Counted from the first letter of the stretch, positions 15,594-24,397 are shown. The stretch: DNA of 64,000 nucleotides from Chryseobacterium echinoideorum (GCF_007474535.1 NZ_VKNW01000001.1:124001-188000); one strand, 5' to 3'. Notes: a model not told the origin generated them from the sequence alone. Program-made: numbers and translations.

Positions 15594-16766
15594 ATGAAAG
15601 CGATCATCACATTATTGTTTTTAATAGTAGGTACTTGCGTATTGGGTCAAACTACCGAAACCCGTACTTACAATGGCAAATACACCAAAGAAACGGCATT
15701 GAAGAAAATTAATGAATATCTGAAAATCGTTCAGTCTGAAAATTTGAAATTTGTAGGCGGCGAATCTTCTCCATATCAAATTGATGGAATTTGGGAACAA
15801 AAGCTAGCCGGAAAAGACAAAATTACGGTAGGAATACGATATGTGATTGAGGACAAAAGTTTGTCTATTATGATTATTAGTGCGGTGGTGGCAAAAGGTG
15901 GAGATTTCATTATGCTTTCTCCGCAAAGCAATGACGAGGCCAACCGAAAAGCATACAACAATCAGGTGAAATTGTTTGCTGATGTTCCTTTTAATTTTAT
16001 GACCATCAACCAAAATATTGTTAATACACAAAATAATAGTGCTGCAACCAATGCCAATAGCATCAACACAAAAAAGTTGAAGGATTACTCTTCTGAAGAA
16101 GCTAAAGTTTTTATAAAAAAATGGAAGGAACTCAACGGAAACAATCTAAAAGACAAAATGTTAACCACTTATCTTCACAATCGTTTTGGAAGTTGGGATA
16201 TCATAGGATATTCTTCTGAAGAAATCAGTCATATTTGCGCAAATATGTTTAATGAAATTTATAGCATTGAAAAGAGCGCAGCCTATGATTTAATTTTAAA
16301 CTTCCCCGAAAGCTGGAAAACGAACGAACGTCTAAAGAGCGTTATTTCTAAACTAAATAAAGACCAGCAGCTTTACATCAAAAACACAGCTACCGCAAAA
16401 AAGACAGAGTCAAATAATATTCCTGTCAATTCTTACGGCGATATGTCCATAGAAGTAAAATCATATTTGGAAGAATACCGAAAGAACCCCAATGATTTAA
16501 AAAACTATTTGAAAAACCGACAAAGCAATTGGGAACAAAAAGGCAATTCTCCAGAAGCTATTGTTCAGATTTGTGTGAATATGTTTAAGGAAATTTATGC
16601 TAAAGATAAAGATGCTTCTTTTGAATTAATGATGAAGTTGCCACGAAATATTGATGTGAAGAAAATCCTTCCAATGCTTACTGAGGACGAAAGAAAATTT
16701 ATCCGGGAAAAAGCAAAGCAACGACTCCAAAAATACAGCGGTTCGTACAGTACTAAAACCAATTAA
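15594..16766 (+). CDS. Secreted protein, QTTETR domain plus tandem helical repeats
   Basis: A 390-residue exported protein with unknown function. After the signal peptide (MKAIITLLFLIVGTCVLGQ) comes a domain starting TTETRTYNGKYTKETALKK that matches the C-terminal domain of the 11999 product. The C-terminal half contains two copies of a helical unit: 'W...L.GNNLKDKMLTTYLHNRFGSWDIIGYSSEEISHICANMFNEIY' in short and, about 110 residues on, a second version with LKNRQSNWEQKGNSPEAIVQ then ICVNMFKEIYAKDKDASFEL. So the protein is built of at least three modules. No enzyme motif is visible. A 77-base gap follows, the largest within the first half of the array. Confidence 0.78.
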   Translation: MKAIITLLFLIVGTCVLGQTTETRTYNGKYTKETALKKINEYLKIVQSENLKFVGGESSPYQIDGIWEQKLAGKDKITVGIRYVIEDKSLSIMIISAVVAKGGDFIMLSPQSNDEANRKAYNNQVKLFADVPFNFMTINQNIVNTQNNSAATNANSINTKKLKDYSSEEAKVFIKKWKELNGNNLKDKMLTTYLHNRFGSWDIIGYSSEEISHICANMFNEIYSIEKSAAYDLILNFPESWKTNERLKSVISKLNKDQQLYIKNTATAKKTESNNIPVNSYGDMSIEVKSYLEEYRKNPNDLKNYLKNRQSNWEQKGNSPEAIVQICVNMFKEIYAKDKDASFELMMKLPRNIDVKKILPMLTEDERKFIREKAKQRLQKYSGSYSTKTN

Positions 16767-16843
16767 AAAACGAATTCTTTAGAATTTTTAAGGCTGGAAA
16801 ACTTTGATTCCCCTTTAATTATTTCAATTTTAAATTTTCACAA

Positions 16844-17863
16844 ATGAAAAACCTGATTATTGTCTGTTTGCTATTCTTTCTAGCAAATGCTTTCGCCCAA
16901 TCCCTGCCCGAAATCAGCTGCCAGGATTACGGCTACAAAAAGCAGGTGAAAAAAGTAGAACAAATCTATTATAGTTTTGACGGCGAAAACGTAGAAAAGG
17001 TCGAAAAACTAATCCGTGTTTTCAATGCCGATGGAAATTTGGAAAGCTACGAAAACCAAAGTTTTCTGGACGAAAGCTGGGCGAAATCAAAAACGGTTTA
17101 CAAAAACGGTCGTTTGCATCAGGAAATCTGGCAACACAGCAATCCGTATCTGAACCGAACTTATACCTATGAATACGACAAAGAAAACCGCATAATCAAA
17201 GAAAAAATTCGATTTAAAGACGGTGCCAAAAGTTATATCGACTTTCAATACCAAAACAAACAATTAAATTTAATCGATGCCGAAATTGATGGCGTAAAAT
17301 CCAGTACAGAAAGGCATTATAGCCAGAATGGAAATTTATACAAAGAAATCCATCACCAAAAAGTTCCGGGCGAAGCCGACATTATTACCAACTATTTTTA
17401 TCTCGAAGATCGTGAAATTTTGTCTTTTGTAGCACCGCAAAGTTACTTCTATGCAACGGCTTATCTGAAAGACGCGATGGATGAAATTGCAATGGAAATC
17501 AAATTTAAACTCATCGAAGACAGCACCGCTCAAAGCAAGATATTGAAAGGCATTCAGCGTTTTGATGCCGAAGTGCCAAAAGACAATTTACCTTTTGATT
17601 TGCAGGGGTATTCTGAACAGACTTTGCAGGTGTATTCCAAAAATCCAGAAGAATTGAAACCTTATCGAATGTTGGTATTTCTCCGGGACGAACATAAAAA
17701 TATCATTGCCGAAGCAGAAGTGGATATAAAGACCAAAAAGATTGCAGGAATTGGCTTCTTTCAAATCACTTATGCCGATGGAACAGTCATGGGAAATACT
17801 GATTTTCAGCATAAAAAGGTATACATTTTTGAAGCAATGTTAGAAAAATATCAACTTCCATAA
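16844..17863 (+). CDS. Secreted YD-repeat protein of unknown function
   Basis: A 339-residue exported protein: signal peptide MKNLIIVCLLFFLANAFAQ, then strand repeats (IRVFNADGNLESYENQSF; YTYEYDKENRIIKEKIRF; FQYQNKQLNLIDAEIDG). Residues about 175-330 form a different, less repetitive region ending in ITYADGTVMGNTDF, which matches the end of the 14612 product in layout. The DNA from here to about 21150 uses more G/C-ending codons than the genes before it, judged by eye. The next gene starts 12 bases after the stop. Confidence 0.78.
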   Translation: MKNLIIVCLLFFLANAFAQSLPEISCQDYGYKKQVKKVEQIYYSFDGENVEKVEKLIRVFNADGNLESYENQSFLDESWAKSKTVYKNGRLHQEIWQHSNPYLNRTYTYEYDKENRIIKEKIRFKDGAKSYIDFQYQNKQLNLIDAEIDGVKSSTERHYSQNGNLYKEIHHQKVPGEADIITNYFYLEDREILSFVAPQSYFYATAYLKDAMDEIAMEIKFKLIEDSTAQSKILKGIQRFDAEVPKDNLPFDLQGYSEQTLQVYSKNPEELKPYRMLVFLRDEHKNIIAEAEVDIKTKKIAGIGFFQITYADGTVMGNTDFQHKKVYIFEAMLEKYQLP

Positions 17864-17875
17864 TATTCAATTGAT

Positions 17876-18937
17876 ATGAAAATTATTTTACAAAAATACC
17901 TGAACCTATTCCTTATTTTTATCAGCATTTTTTCTGCGCAGAAAACCTTTGCCAATGCTGCTCAACCTGGCATCTGGAACGCCGGAGGAACGGTTTTTAC
18001 GATGTTGTATCCCGAAGACAGTCTGAGTTTCAAGAAAGTGCAGATGCGGCAGGAATGCATTTACATTCAGCTTTACAAAGGTTTTGCCGTGGTAAAAGGA
18101 AGCTATGTTTTTAAAAATACAAGCAACGAAAACCTGCAATTTAAAATGGGGTATCCGGTAAACGGCATCTATTCGGGTGGCGAAACGGATCTCAACCAAA
18201 TTACCCTCGACAGTTTAAGTCAATTTAAAATCAAAGCCAAAGAACGTTGGTTAGATTTAATCAAAGAAAATCATCCGGAACTCAATCACAACGATCGAAA
18301 TGTAAATCCATTCAGCGACAATTGGATGGTTTGGCAAATGGCTTTTGCACCGAACGAAATTCAGACAGTAGAGGTTTATTTTATCGTGAATACCAATGAT
18401 GCGCAGGTACGAAAAGGTTACAATTTGGAAAACCGAAATGCTTTTATCTATCTTTTGGAAAGCGGCAGCGTATGGCATCAACCCATCGAAAAAGGAATTT
18501 TTTATGTACAGCTGAAAGACGGATTAACACCGGAAAATCTACAAGGTTTGTCGGGTGGATTTAACTTTAAATTCAATGAAAAATACCAACTATTTGCCGG
18601 AAGCAAAAGCAATTTTTCGCCCACACCCGCCGATAACCTCGTGGCATCTTATTACGAAAAAATTGAAAATTTCGACTTTGCGAAACATACCGCCCAGTCA
18701 GAGAAATTATTCAACACCATTGATGAACTCAGCCGAATTCCGTTCAATGAACTTACTTACACCGAAGCAGAATTAGGCAATCCATACGGAGTAAAAAGCA
18801 CCATTAGCGGAGCTTTGCCGGGTTTGCTGACGCTATTTGTCATCATCGCTCCATTTCTGATTATCGCTGCTTTGGTTGCCATTTTGATTTGGGGATTTGT
18901 GAAATGGCGGAAAATTAAAAAGCAAAAAGGACAATGA
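17876..18937 (+). CDS. Exported protein with C-terminal membrane anchor (DUF4424-like)
   Basis: A 353-residue protein with a signal peptide (residues about 1-27, ending FANA), an extracytoplasmic domain, and one C-terminal membrane helix (about residues 318-342, LLTLFVIIAPFLIIAALVAI) followed by a basic tail WRKIKKQKGQ. The N-terminal text IYIQLYKGFAVVKGSYVFKN followed by TSNENLQFKMGYPV resembles beta-sandwich proteins of the DUF4424 type, where bulk strands describe a surface-exposed domain; this is a weak match. Its stop is followed after one base by the start of a small membrane protein, so the two are probably translationally coupled and may form a complex. Confidence 0.75.
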   Translation: MKIILQKYLNLFLIFISIFSAQKTFANAAQPGIWNAGGTVFTMLYPEDSLSFKKVQMRQECIYIQLYKGFAVVKGSYVFKNTSNENLQFKMGYPVNGIYSGGETDLNQITLDSLSQFKIKAKERWLDLIKENHPELNHNDRNVNPFSDNWMVWQMAFAPNEIQTVEVYFIVNTNDAQVRKGYNLENRNAFIYLLESGSVWHQPIEKGIFYVQLKDGLTPENLQGLSGGFNFKFNEKYQLFAGSKSNFSPTPADNLVASYYEKIENFDFAKHTAQSEKLFNTIDELSRIPFNELTYTEAELGNPYGVKSTISGALPGLLTLFVIIAPFLIIAALVAILIWGFVKWRKIKKQKGQ

Positions 18938-18938
18938 A

Positions 18939-19256
18939 ATGGTAGCATTGGCTTTGTTTTTTATCGTGATCATTGGGTTGATATTACTGCTCATTCCTTT
19001 ATTGAAAAAGGTTTTAAACGATTATGAACTCGCGCTGGAAAGCCGTTCGGAAAAATTCACAGAAGAAAAACCAAACGCGCTTCAACAAGCGATGAACCAA
19101 TCGGTAGAACAACGCTGGCAAGAGTTGGATGAACTTTTGACCCACTCAGAAAACCAGGCTTCCATTCTGCGGAACTCAGCAGAAATATTACAATCGCTTC
19201 AGATTTATTTGCAATCCATCCTGAAAATTTTCAAATCCGAAGAAAGTTCTGCTTGA
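18939..19256 (+). CDS. Small membrane protein with a cytoplasmic coiled coil
   Basis: A 105-residue protein: an N-terminal membrane helix (ALALFFIVIIGLILLLIPLL) and a long charged helix with coiled-coil character (LQQAMNQSVEQRWQELDELL and on to LQSILKIFKS). Not recognised. The architecture resembles phage-shock PspB-like or other small scaffold proteins only in general form. The ATG lies one base after the stop of the anchored protein before it, arguing for a paired function. A 79-base gap with a possible promoter separates it from the histidine kinase gene. Confidence 0.72.
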   Translation: MVALALFFIVIIGLILLLIPLLKKVLNDYELALESRSEKFTEEKPNALQQAMNQSVEQRWQELDELLTHSENQASILRNSAEILQSLQIYLQSILKIFKSEESSA

Positions 19257-19335
19257 TTTTTTTATTAATTTAACAGCTTATAATGAAAAGAGTGGATTTG
19301 ATGGAGTAATTCAATTCTTATTAAGCTTTCGTAAT

Positions 19336-21153
19336 ATGAAACAAACGCTACTTTTAATACTGTGTTTTTATATTTTTTCGTTCAACAAAACATTCGCCCA
19401 AACCCAAAAAACGGTTGACAGCATCCGGCAAATTGTGGCACAGCAAAAAGCTTATCCGAAGAAAATTTCGGTGTTGCAGGATCATTTGAAAAAGATTTAC
19501 CAAAAAGATTTTGATGCGACCATTCAGCTTTCGAGATGGGGTTTGGAATTGGCAAAAGCCGAAAGCGACAAAGTGAATCAGGGTGATTTTTTGCGCTACA
19601 TCGGGCTTTCTTATGGAAAGAAAGGGAAAATCGACAGCGCATCTGTTTATTATTACCAAGCACTTCCGTTGTTGGAAAAGTCGGGCAACAGCGAGAAGCT
19701 AGGTTTGCTCTACGATGATATGGCGAGAATGTACCGCAAATTAAAACAACCGAAAAGGTCGTTGGAATTTTACGACAAAGCTTTGAAATTGTATGAAGAT
19801 GAAAACGATCTTGAAGGAATTGCCCGCATCAACAATGAAAGTGGGGTCGTTTTCAGGGATGATTTTCAGAATTATAAGGAAGCAAATATTCGTTTCGAAA
19901 AATCATTGCGCATTCAGCAACAGCGGAACGACAGCGTGGGAATTGGCTACGCATTGGAATTTCTGGGTTATAATCAATTGTTGATCAAAGATTATAAAAA
20001 ATCGGAAAATTATCTGAAACAGGCGCTCGAAATCCGTAAAAAACTGGATGATGACTTTGCTTTGATGCTCAATTATACGGCTTTGGGTGAATTTTACAAA
20101 GAAACCAAACAGCACCAACTTTCCAATGAATATTTTGAACAAAGCAATGCTTTAGCCCGAAAAATCAAATTTACCGACATTCAAAAATACAATTACGAAC
20201 AAATTACCAGCAATTATGAAGCGCTGGGCAATTATCAAAAAGCTTTTGAGAGTTTGAAATCGTTTAACGTGCTGAATGACAGTTTGTACACGGCTCAAAA
20301 ACTGAAAGATGTAGAAGAAATTTCCACCAAATACGAAACGGCAGAAAAAGAAAATCAAATCCTACAACAACAGGCAAAATTGACCAACCGTAATTTCTGG
20401 ATTTTTGGTTTGGCGGCTTTGGCAGTTATTATTGGTTTGATGGGTTTTCTGTTTTATAAACAACAGGTGCTGAAAAACCTTCGCCAAAAACAAGACAACG
20501 AACTGAAATTGGCGCATCAAAAAATTGAAAATCAAAACAAATTGCAGGAGCAGCGTTTGTCGATTTCTCGGGATTTGCACGACAATATCGGGGCGCAATT
20601 GAGCTTTATCATTTCCGCCATCGACACCATTAAATATTATGTGAACGACAAAGACGAAAACCTGATCGGTAGATTGAGCAACATTGGTTCCTTTGCCAAA
20701 GAAACCATTCAGGAACTGCGGGATACCATTTGGGCAATGAACAAACAAGGCATTACCATCAAAGATTTAGAAAGTCGGATTGCCAATTTCATCGAAAAAG
20801 CGAAACAGTCGCAAAGCGATACCCAGATTGAATTTCAGGTTGCCAATGATGTGTCGGAAGAAGAAGTTTTTACGGGCATTCAGGGGTTGAATATTTTCAG
20901 AATAATTCAGGAAGCTACCAACAATGCTTTTAAATATGCAGTCGCCAACCGGATTGAAATTCTCATTTCCAAAGAAAATTCAGCCCTTCAATTTCAGGTA
21001 ATAGATGACGGAAAAGGATTTAAAGAAAACGAAATTGAACCCGGAAACGGCTTGCTGAATATGCGAAAAAGAGCACTGGAATTAAACAGCGAATTGGAAC
21101 TGCAATCGGAACTGGGGAAAGGAACGAAAGTGTTTTTTACTGTAAAGAGTTAA
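19336..21153 (+). CDS. TPR-containing sensor histidine kinase (NarX/DesK class)
   Basis: A 605-residue kinase. A signal peptide (ending KTFAQ) precedes periplasmic tetratricopeptide repeats from about residue 60 to 320 (ASVYYYQALPLLEKSGNSEK; RSLEFYDKALKLYEDENDLE). One membrane helix follows at about 354-372 (FWIFGLAALAVIIGLMGFLF), then a HisKA_3 domain with the phospho-accepting His415 in SRDLHDNIGAQLSF. The HATPase domain shows the N box NNAFKYA, DDGKGF and GNGLLNMRKRA. The usual partner is a LuxR/NarL-type regulator, found at 21977. The periplasmic TPR sensor probably monitors a protein state or ligand in the envelope, plausibly linked to the secreted proteins encoded just before it. Confidence 0.92.
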   Translation: MKQTLLLILCFYIFSFNKTFAQTQKTVDSIRQIVAQQKAYPKKISVLQDHLKKIYQKDFDATIQLSRWGLELAKAESDKVNQGDFLRYIGLSYGKKGKIDSASVYYYQALPLLEKSGNSEKLGLLYDDMARMYRKLKQPKRSLEFYDKALKLYEDENDLEGIARINNESGVVFRDDFQNYKEANIRFEKSLRIQQQRNDSVGIGYALEFLGYNQLLIKDYKKSENYLKQALEIRKKLDDDFALMLNYTALGEFYKETKQHQLSNEYFEQSNALARKIKFTDIQKYNYEQITSNYEALGNYQKAFESLKSFNVLNDSLYTAQKLKDVEEISTKYETAEKENQILQQQAKLTNRNFWIFGLAALAVIIGLMGFLFYKQQVLKNLRQKQDNELKLAHQKIENQNKLQEQRLSISRDLHDNIGAQLSFIISAIDTIKYYVNDKDENLIGRLSNIGSFAKETIQELRDTIWAMNKQGITIKDLESRIANFIEKAKQSQSDTQIEFQVANDVSEEEVFTGIQGLNIFRIIQEATNNAFKYAVANRIEILISKENSALQFQVIDDGKGFKENEIEPGNGLLNMRKRALELNSELELQSELGKGTKVFFTVKS

Positions 21154-21256
21154 ATGCTTTGATGGAAGAAATCAGTATCAGAATGATTTTTCAGGAAAAA
21201 AGGAGCATTGAATACATCACTTAATTAGAATAAAAAATCCATTGTTTAAACAAAGG

Positions 21257-21955
21257 ATGCTTAAAAAAAATAAATTTTTGGAACATCGATTTTACACTAA
21301 AACAAAAAAAGAACAAAACAGAATTCAGGTTTATGTAGCTCTTATCACCTTGATTATCTTATTTTTATTTGTTTTACTGTTTGGGTTGCTGAAACTATAT
21401 TTATTGATTTTTATTGTTATTCCCATAATTATATCGGTGGTTGCCCCATTTTTTGATGTGCCATCAATGAAGAAAACCGGGAAAATAGTTTACCTCTCCT
21501 CACTTTTATTAGTGGAAGAACCCAAAAATGGAATAATGAAAATACACGGAGGTACGCTTTTCGATTACTTTTTTGTGATTGACAGTGAATTAAAGGGCAG
21601 GCAAAGGATAAATTTTATTCTTTCTAAGTTTTTGCAGGGACTCTTAAAGTTAATTGAGGAGAAAAAAAATTCCAATGAAGATGAATTAATTATTCGGGGA
21701 ACCAGCTACATTATCAATGAACGAACGGCTCGGAATATTGGTTTTAAAATAATAGAAACCGACAACCTTCAAAAATTCATTTTGATTTTTAATTATGTCA
21801 ATATATTAGTTAGTCAATCTTTTGCAAGAGGAAAATTATCCTTTCCAAGACTATCCAATATCAAAACATTTGAAATAAAAGTTTCTGAATTGATTGAAAA
21901 AGAAGGGCTTATTAAAAAATTAAGTGAAAGGTTGGCAAATAGTGCAAACCGTTAA
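21257..21955 (+). CDS. Unknown membrane protein between kinase and regulator
   Basis: Not recognised. The frame opens at a TTG (21242), but the ATG at 21257 is preferred. The 232-residue product has two N-terminal membrane helices (VALITLIILFLFVLLFGLL and LLIFIVIPIIISVVAPFF) followed by a soluble domain of about 160 residues (FDYFFVIDSELKGRQRINFI; DELIIRGTSYIINERTARNI; FNYVNILVSQSFARGKLSFP). The codon use is more A/T-rich than that of the flanking kinase and regulator genes, judged by eye. Its position, splitting a normally adjacent kinase-regulator pair, suggests insertion or a role in the signalling system. Confidence 0.7.
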   Translation: MLKKNKFLEHRFYTKTKKEQNRIQVYVALITLIILFLFVLLFGLLKLYLLIFIVIPIIISVVAPFFDVPSMKKTGKIVYLSSLLLVEEPKNGIMKIHGGTLFDYFFVIDSELKGRQRINFILSKFLQGLLKLIEEKKNSNEDELIIRGTSYIINERTARNIGFKIIETDNLQKFILIFNYVNILVSQSFARGKLSFPRLSNIKTFEIKVSELIEKEGLIKKLSERLANSANR

Positions 21956-21976
21956 AAGCGTAAAAGAAACTTAACA

Positions 21977-22624
21977 ATGAAAACAAGAATCGCCATCATC
22001 GAAGACAATAATTTTCTTATCAAAAGTGTTAAGGATAAATTATCATTATTTGAAAATATACAGCTTTCTTTTACGGCAAATGACGGCATGCAGTGTATGA
22101 AAAAATTGCAGACAGATAAACGCACCGACCTCATTTTGATGGACATCGAAATGCCCCGAAAAAACGGGATTGAAACGACCAAATTGGTCAAACAAAAATA
22201 CCCGCAGATCAAAATCATTATGCTTACGGTTTTTGACGATGATGAAAATATTTTCAATGCGATAAAAGCCGGAGCAGACGGTTACCTGCTTAAAGAAATA
22301 CCACCGAAAGAACTGCACGATGCCATTGTGCAAACATTGGAAGGCGGTGCAGTGATGACGCCGTCCATTGCGATGAAAACCTTAAAATTGCTGCGGCATC
22401 CGTTAACAATTCAACCCGAAAATTCAGAACCCATTACCCTTACCACACGCGAAACCGAAGTCTTGGAACAACTTTCGAAAGGGCTTCCTTACACCGCCAT
22501 TGCTGAAAATTTATTCATTTCGCCTTCAACCGTTCGGCGTCACACCGAAAACATTTATCAGAAATTGCATGTGCATTCAAAAATTGAAGCGGTGGAGATG
22601 GCAAAGAGAAATAGGTTGATTTAA
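21977..22624 (+). CDS. NarL/LuxR-family response regulator
   Basis: A 215-residue two-component regulator. The receiver domain (1-120) has the acidic pair in IAIIEDNNFL, the phospho-accepting Asp56 in LILMDIEMPRKNG and the conserved Lys in YLLKE. The C-terminal DNA-binding helix-turn-helix is typical: LTTRETEVLEQLSKGLPYTA, then FISPSTVRRHTENIYQKLHV. It should be phosphorylated by the histidine kinase encoded at 19336. Targets are unknown; the secreted-protein genes upstream are plausible. Confidence 0.95.
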   Translation: MKTRIAIIEDNNFLIKSVKDKLSLFENIQLSFTANDGMQCMKKLQTDKRTDLILMDIEMPRKNGIETTKLVKQKYPQIKIIMLTVFDDDENIFNAIKAGADGYLLKEIPPKELHDAIVQTLEGGAVMTPSIAMKTLKLLRHPLTIQPENSEPITLTTRETEVLEQLSKGLPYTAIAENLFISPSTVRRHTENIYQKLHVHSKIEAVEMAKRNRLI

Positions 22625-22728
22625 TTGCTTCAAAATATTTTTTTTATTCATTTTTTGAAGGTAAAATTGTTCGGCTGTTGAGTAATCACCTTATCTTCTC
22701 ATCTTTTAACACTTTTTTAATTTTACAT

Positions 22729-22767
22729 ATTTGTAAATAAGATTAAAGTTTGGTTACCTTTGCCCTC
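22729..22767 (+). promoter_or_regulatory. Promoter of the 22771 gene and possibly the efflux operon
   Basis: TTTG (22728-22731 region), about 21 bases, then TACCTTTG matches both Bacteroidota elements. The -7 element ends only a few bases before the ATG at 22771, so the transcript leader is very short. Confidence 0.65.
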
Positions 22768-22770
22768 AGA

Positions 22771-23211
22771 ATGTCAAGTAGATTTTATCAGTTTTTATAT
22801 AGTTCGCTGTTCGCTTTGCTTACCGTTTTGGGTATGTATAATGGGCAACTGCAGCAATATACTTCTAAAGATATATCGTCTGATCTTCAATATGCCGACA
22901 GGTTAGATCAAAGTTCACCTACAGCTTTTCACTTCGGTAAAGACAACGGGAAATTTTGTCTGTATACACCTGATCATCCTTATTATATTAAAATTTGTGC
23001 TGATTTCTTCGAAATTGATTCTGAAAACGATGATAATGTAAAGGCATCTCCAGAAGTACTTACACTTTTCAAAGGAGATTTCGGGCACTTCATCTCAGGT
23101 TTTGTTGCGACATTTCACGATAGAGAAATCGCTGTTTCACTGGCTCATTCAGAGCTTTTACAATCTTCTCAGGATGATCTGTATATTCAGTACAGGGTCA
23201 TCCGGCTGTGA
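22771..23211 (+). CDS. Small exported protein of unknown function ahead of the efflux operon
   Basis: A 146-residue protein, unrecognised. The frame is open upstream to a TTG at 22750, but that codon lies in the promoter, so the ATG at 22771 is used. The N-terminus (YQFLYSSLFALLTVLGMYNG) is a signal peptide or anchor. The mature part has FHFGKDNGKFCLYTPDHPYY followed by a cysteine-containing strand (IKICADFFEI) and a C-terminal strand YIQYRVIRL. The two or three cysteines could form a disulphide. A hairpin lies between it and the adaptor gene, so coupling to the pump is uncertain. Confidence 0.7.
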   Translation: MSSRFYQFLYSSLFALLTVLGMYNGQLQQYTSKDISSDLQYADRLDQSSPTAFHFGKDNGKFCLYTPDHPYYIKICADFFEIDSENDDNVKASPEVLTLFKGDFGHFISGFVATFHDREIAVSLAHSELLQSSQDDLYIQYRVIRL

Positions 23212-23239
23212 TTTTATAATAATTTTCTGAAAAACATTA

Positions 23240-23267
23240 AAGCTTTCATTTTTTATTTTGAAAGCTT
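23240..23267 (+). terminator. Hairpin between the 22771 gene and the RND operon
   Basis: Perfect 9-base arms AAGCTTTCA and TGAAAGCTT around a T-rich loop. The T tract lies in the loop rather than after it, so it may attenuate or stabilise the message rather than end it. Confidence 0.5.
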
Positions 23268-23311
23268 ACAAAGCTATTTTCAATTTTAAAATTATTATAA
23301 AAATTATTATC

Positions 23312-24397
23312 ATGGTCAAGAAAAGTCTCATGTATATCAGTCTGTGCCTTACCTTTTGGTGTGTAAGCTGCCAATCGGAAAAGAAGGAAAAGACGGAAGA
23401 GGCATCTTTTAATGTGACAAGTCCAATCGTTAAAGATACATTAATCAATAAAGATTATGTAGCCCAAATTCGTTCCATCAATCATATTGAGCTTCGTGCT
23501 CAGGAAAAAGGATATATTCAGTCTATCTATGTAGACGAAGGACAGCATGTTCAGAAAGGACAGCTTTTATTTAAAATTATGCCTAATTTATATCAGTCTG
23601 ATGTAAATAAAGCTAAGGCTGAAGCCAAGTATGCCGAAATTGAATATCAGAATACCAAAAATCTTGCAGACAAAGACATCGTGGCTCCACAAGAAATGGC
23701 AATGGCAAGAGCAAGATATGAAAAAGCCAGAGCAGAGCTTTCTTCTACGAACATCCATTTAGGTTTTACTGAAATCAGAGCCCCTTTTTCGGGAATTGTA
23801 GGAAGACTTCATGTGAGAAAGGGGAGTCTTGTGGATGATGGCGAATTGATTACCGAGCTTTCGGATAACAGTAAAATGTGGGTGTATTTCAACGTTCCGG
23901 AAGCTGAATATCTGAATCAGATGAGTGACAGAAAAACCAATGATCCTATGCACGTTCGTCTCAGAATGGCAAATGGGAAAGAATTTTCTCAGGATGGGAT
24001 TGTAGAAACTATTGAATCTGATTTTGACAATGAAACGGGAAATATCGCCTACAGAGCAACTTTTCTCAATCCGAAAGGCTTATTAAGATATGGCGAAACA
24101 GGAAATATAGTCATTACTTCACCTTACGCCAATGCATTGATGATCCCTCAAAAAGCAACTTTTGAGGAATTAGAGAAAAAATACGTATATGTAATTACAA
24201 AAGACAATAAAGTAAAAGCAAGAGAAATAAAAATTGCTGCCGAATTGCCACATATTTATGTAGTAGCTTCAGGTCTTGACAAGAATGAAAGAATTCTTCT
24301 TGACGGTCTCAGAATGGTTCAGGAAAACCAGAAGATTAACGTCAAATATCAAAAACCTGAAAAAGTAATGTCGAATCTGGATCTGTATGCCGAGTAA
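23312..24397 (+). CDS. RND efflux periplasmic adaptor lipoprotein
   Basis: A 361-residue membrane-fusion protein of the AcrA/HlyD type. The start is taken at the ATG 23312, because this gives a proper lipoprotein signal with lipobox CVSC-type text (MVKKSLMYISLCLTFWCVSC). The lipoyl/barrel-sandwich halves are visible (ELRAQEKGYIQSIYVDEGQH and LGFTEIRAPFSGIVGRLHVR), separated by a helical hairpin. It bridges the inner-membrane pump and the outer-membrane channel. The permease gene follows after 15 bases. Confidence 0.93.
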   Translation: MVKKSLMYISLCLTFWCVSCQSEKKEKTEEASFNVTSPIVKDTLINKDYVAQIRSINHIELRAQEKGYIQSIYVDEGQHVQKGQLLFKIMPNLYQSDVNKAKAEAKYAEIEYQNTKNLADKDIVAPQEMAMARARYEKARAELSSTNIHLGFTEIRAPFSGIVGRLHVRKGSLVDDGELITELSDNSKMWVYFNVPEAEYLNQMSDRKTNDPMHVRLRMANGKEFSQDGIVETIESDFDNETGNIAYRATFLNPKGLLRYGETGNIVITSPYANALMIPQKATFEELEKKYVYVITKDNKVKAREIKIAAELPHIYVVASGLDKNERILLDGLRMVQENQKINVKYQKPEKVMSNLDLYAE

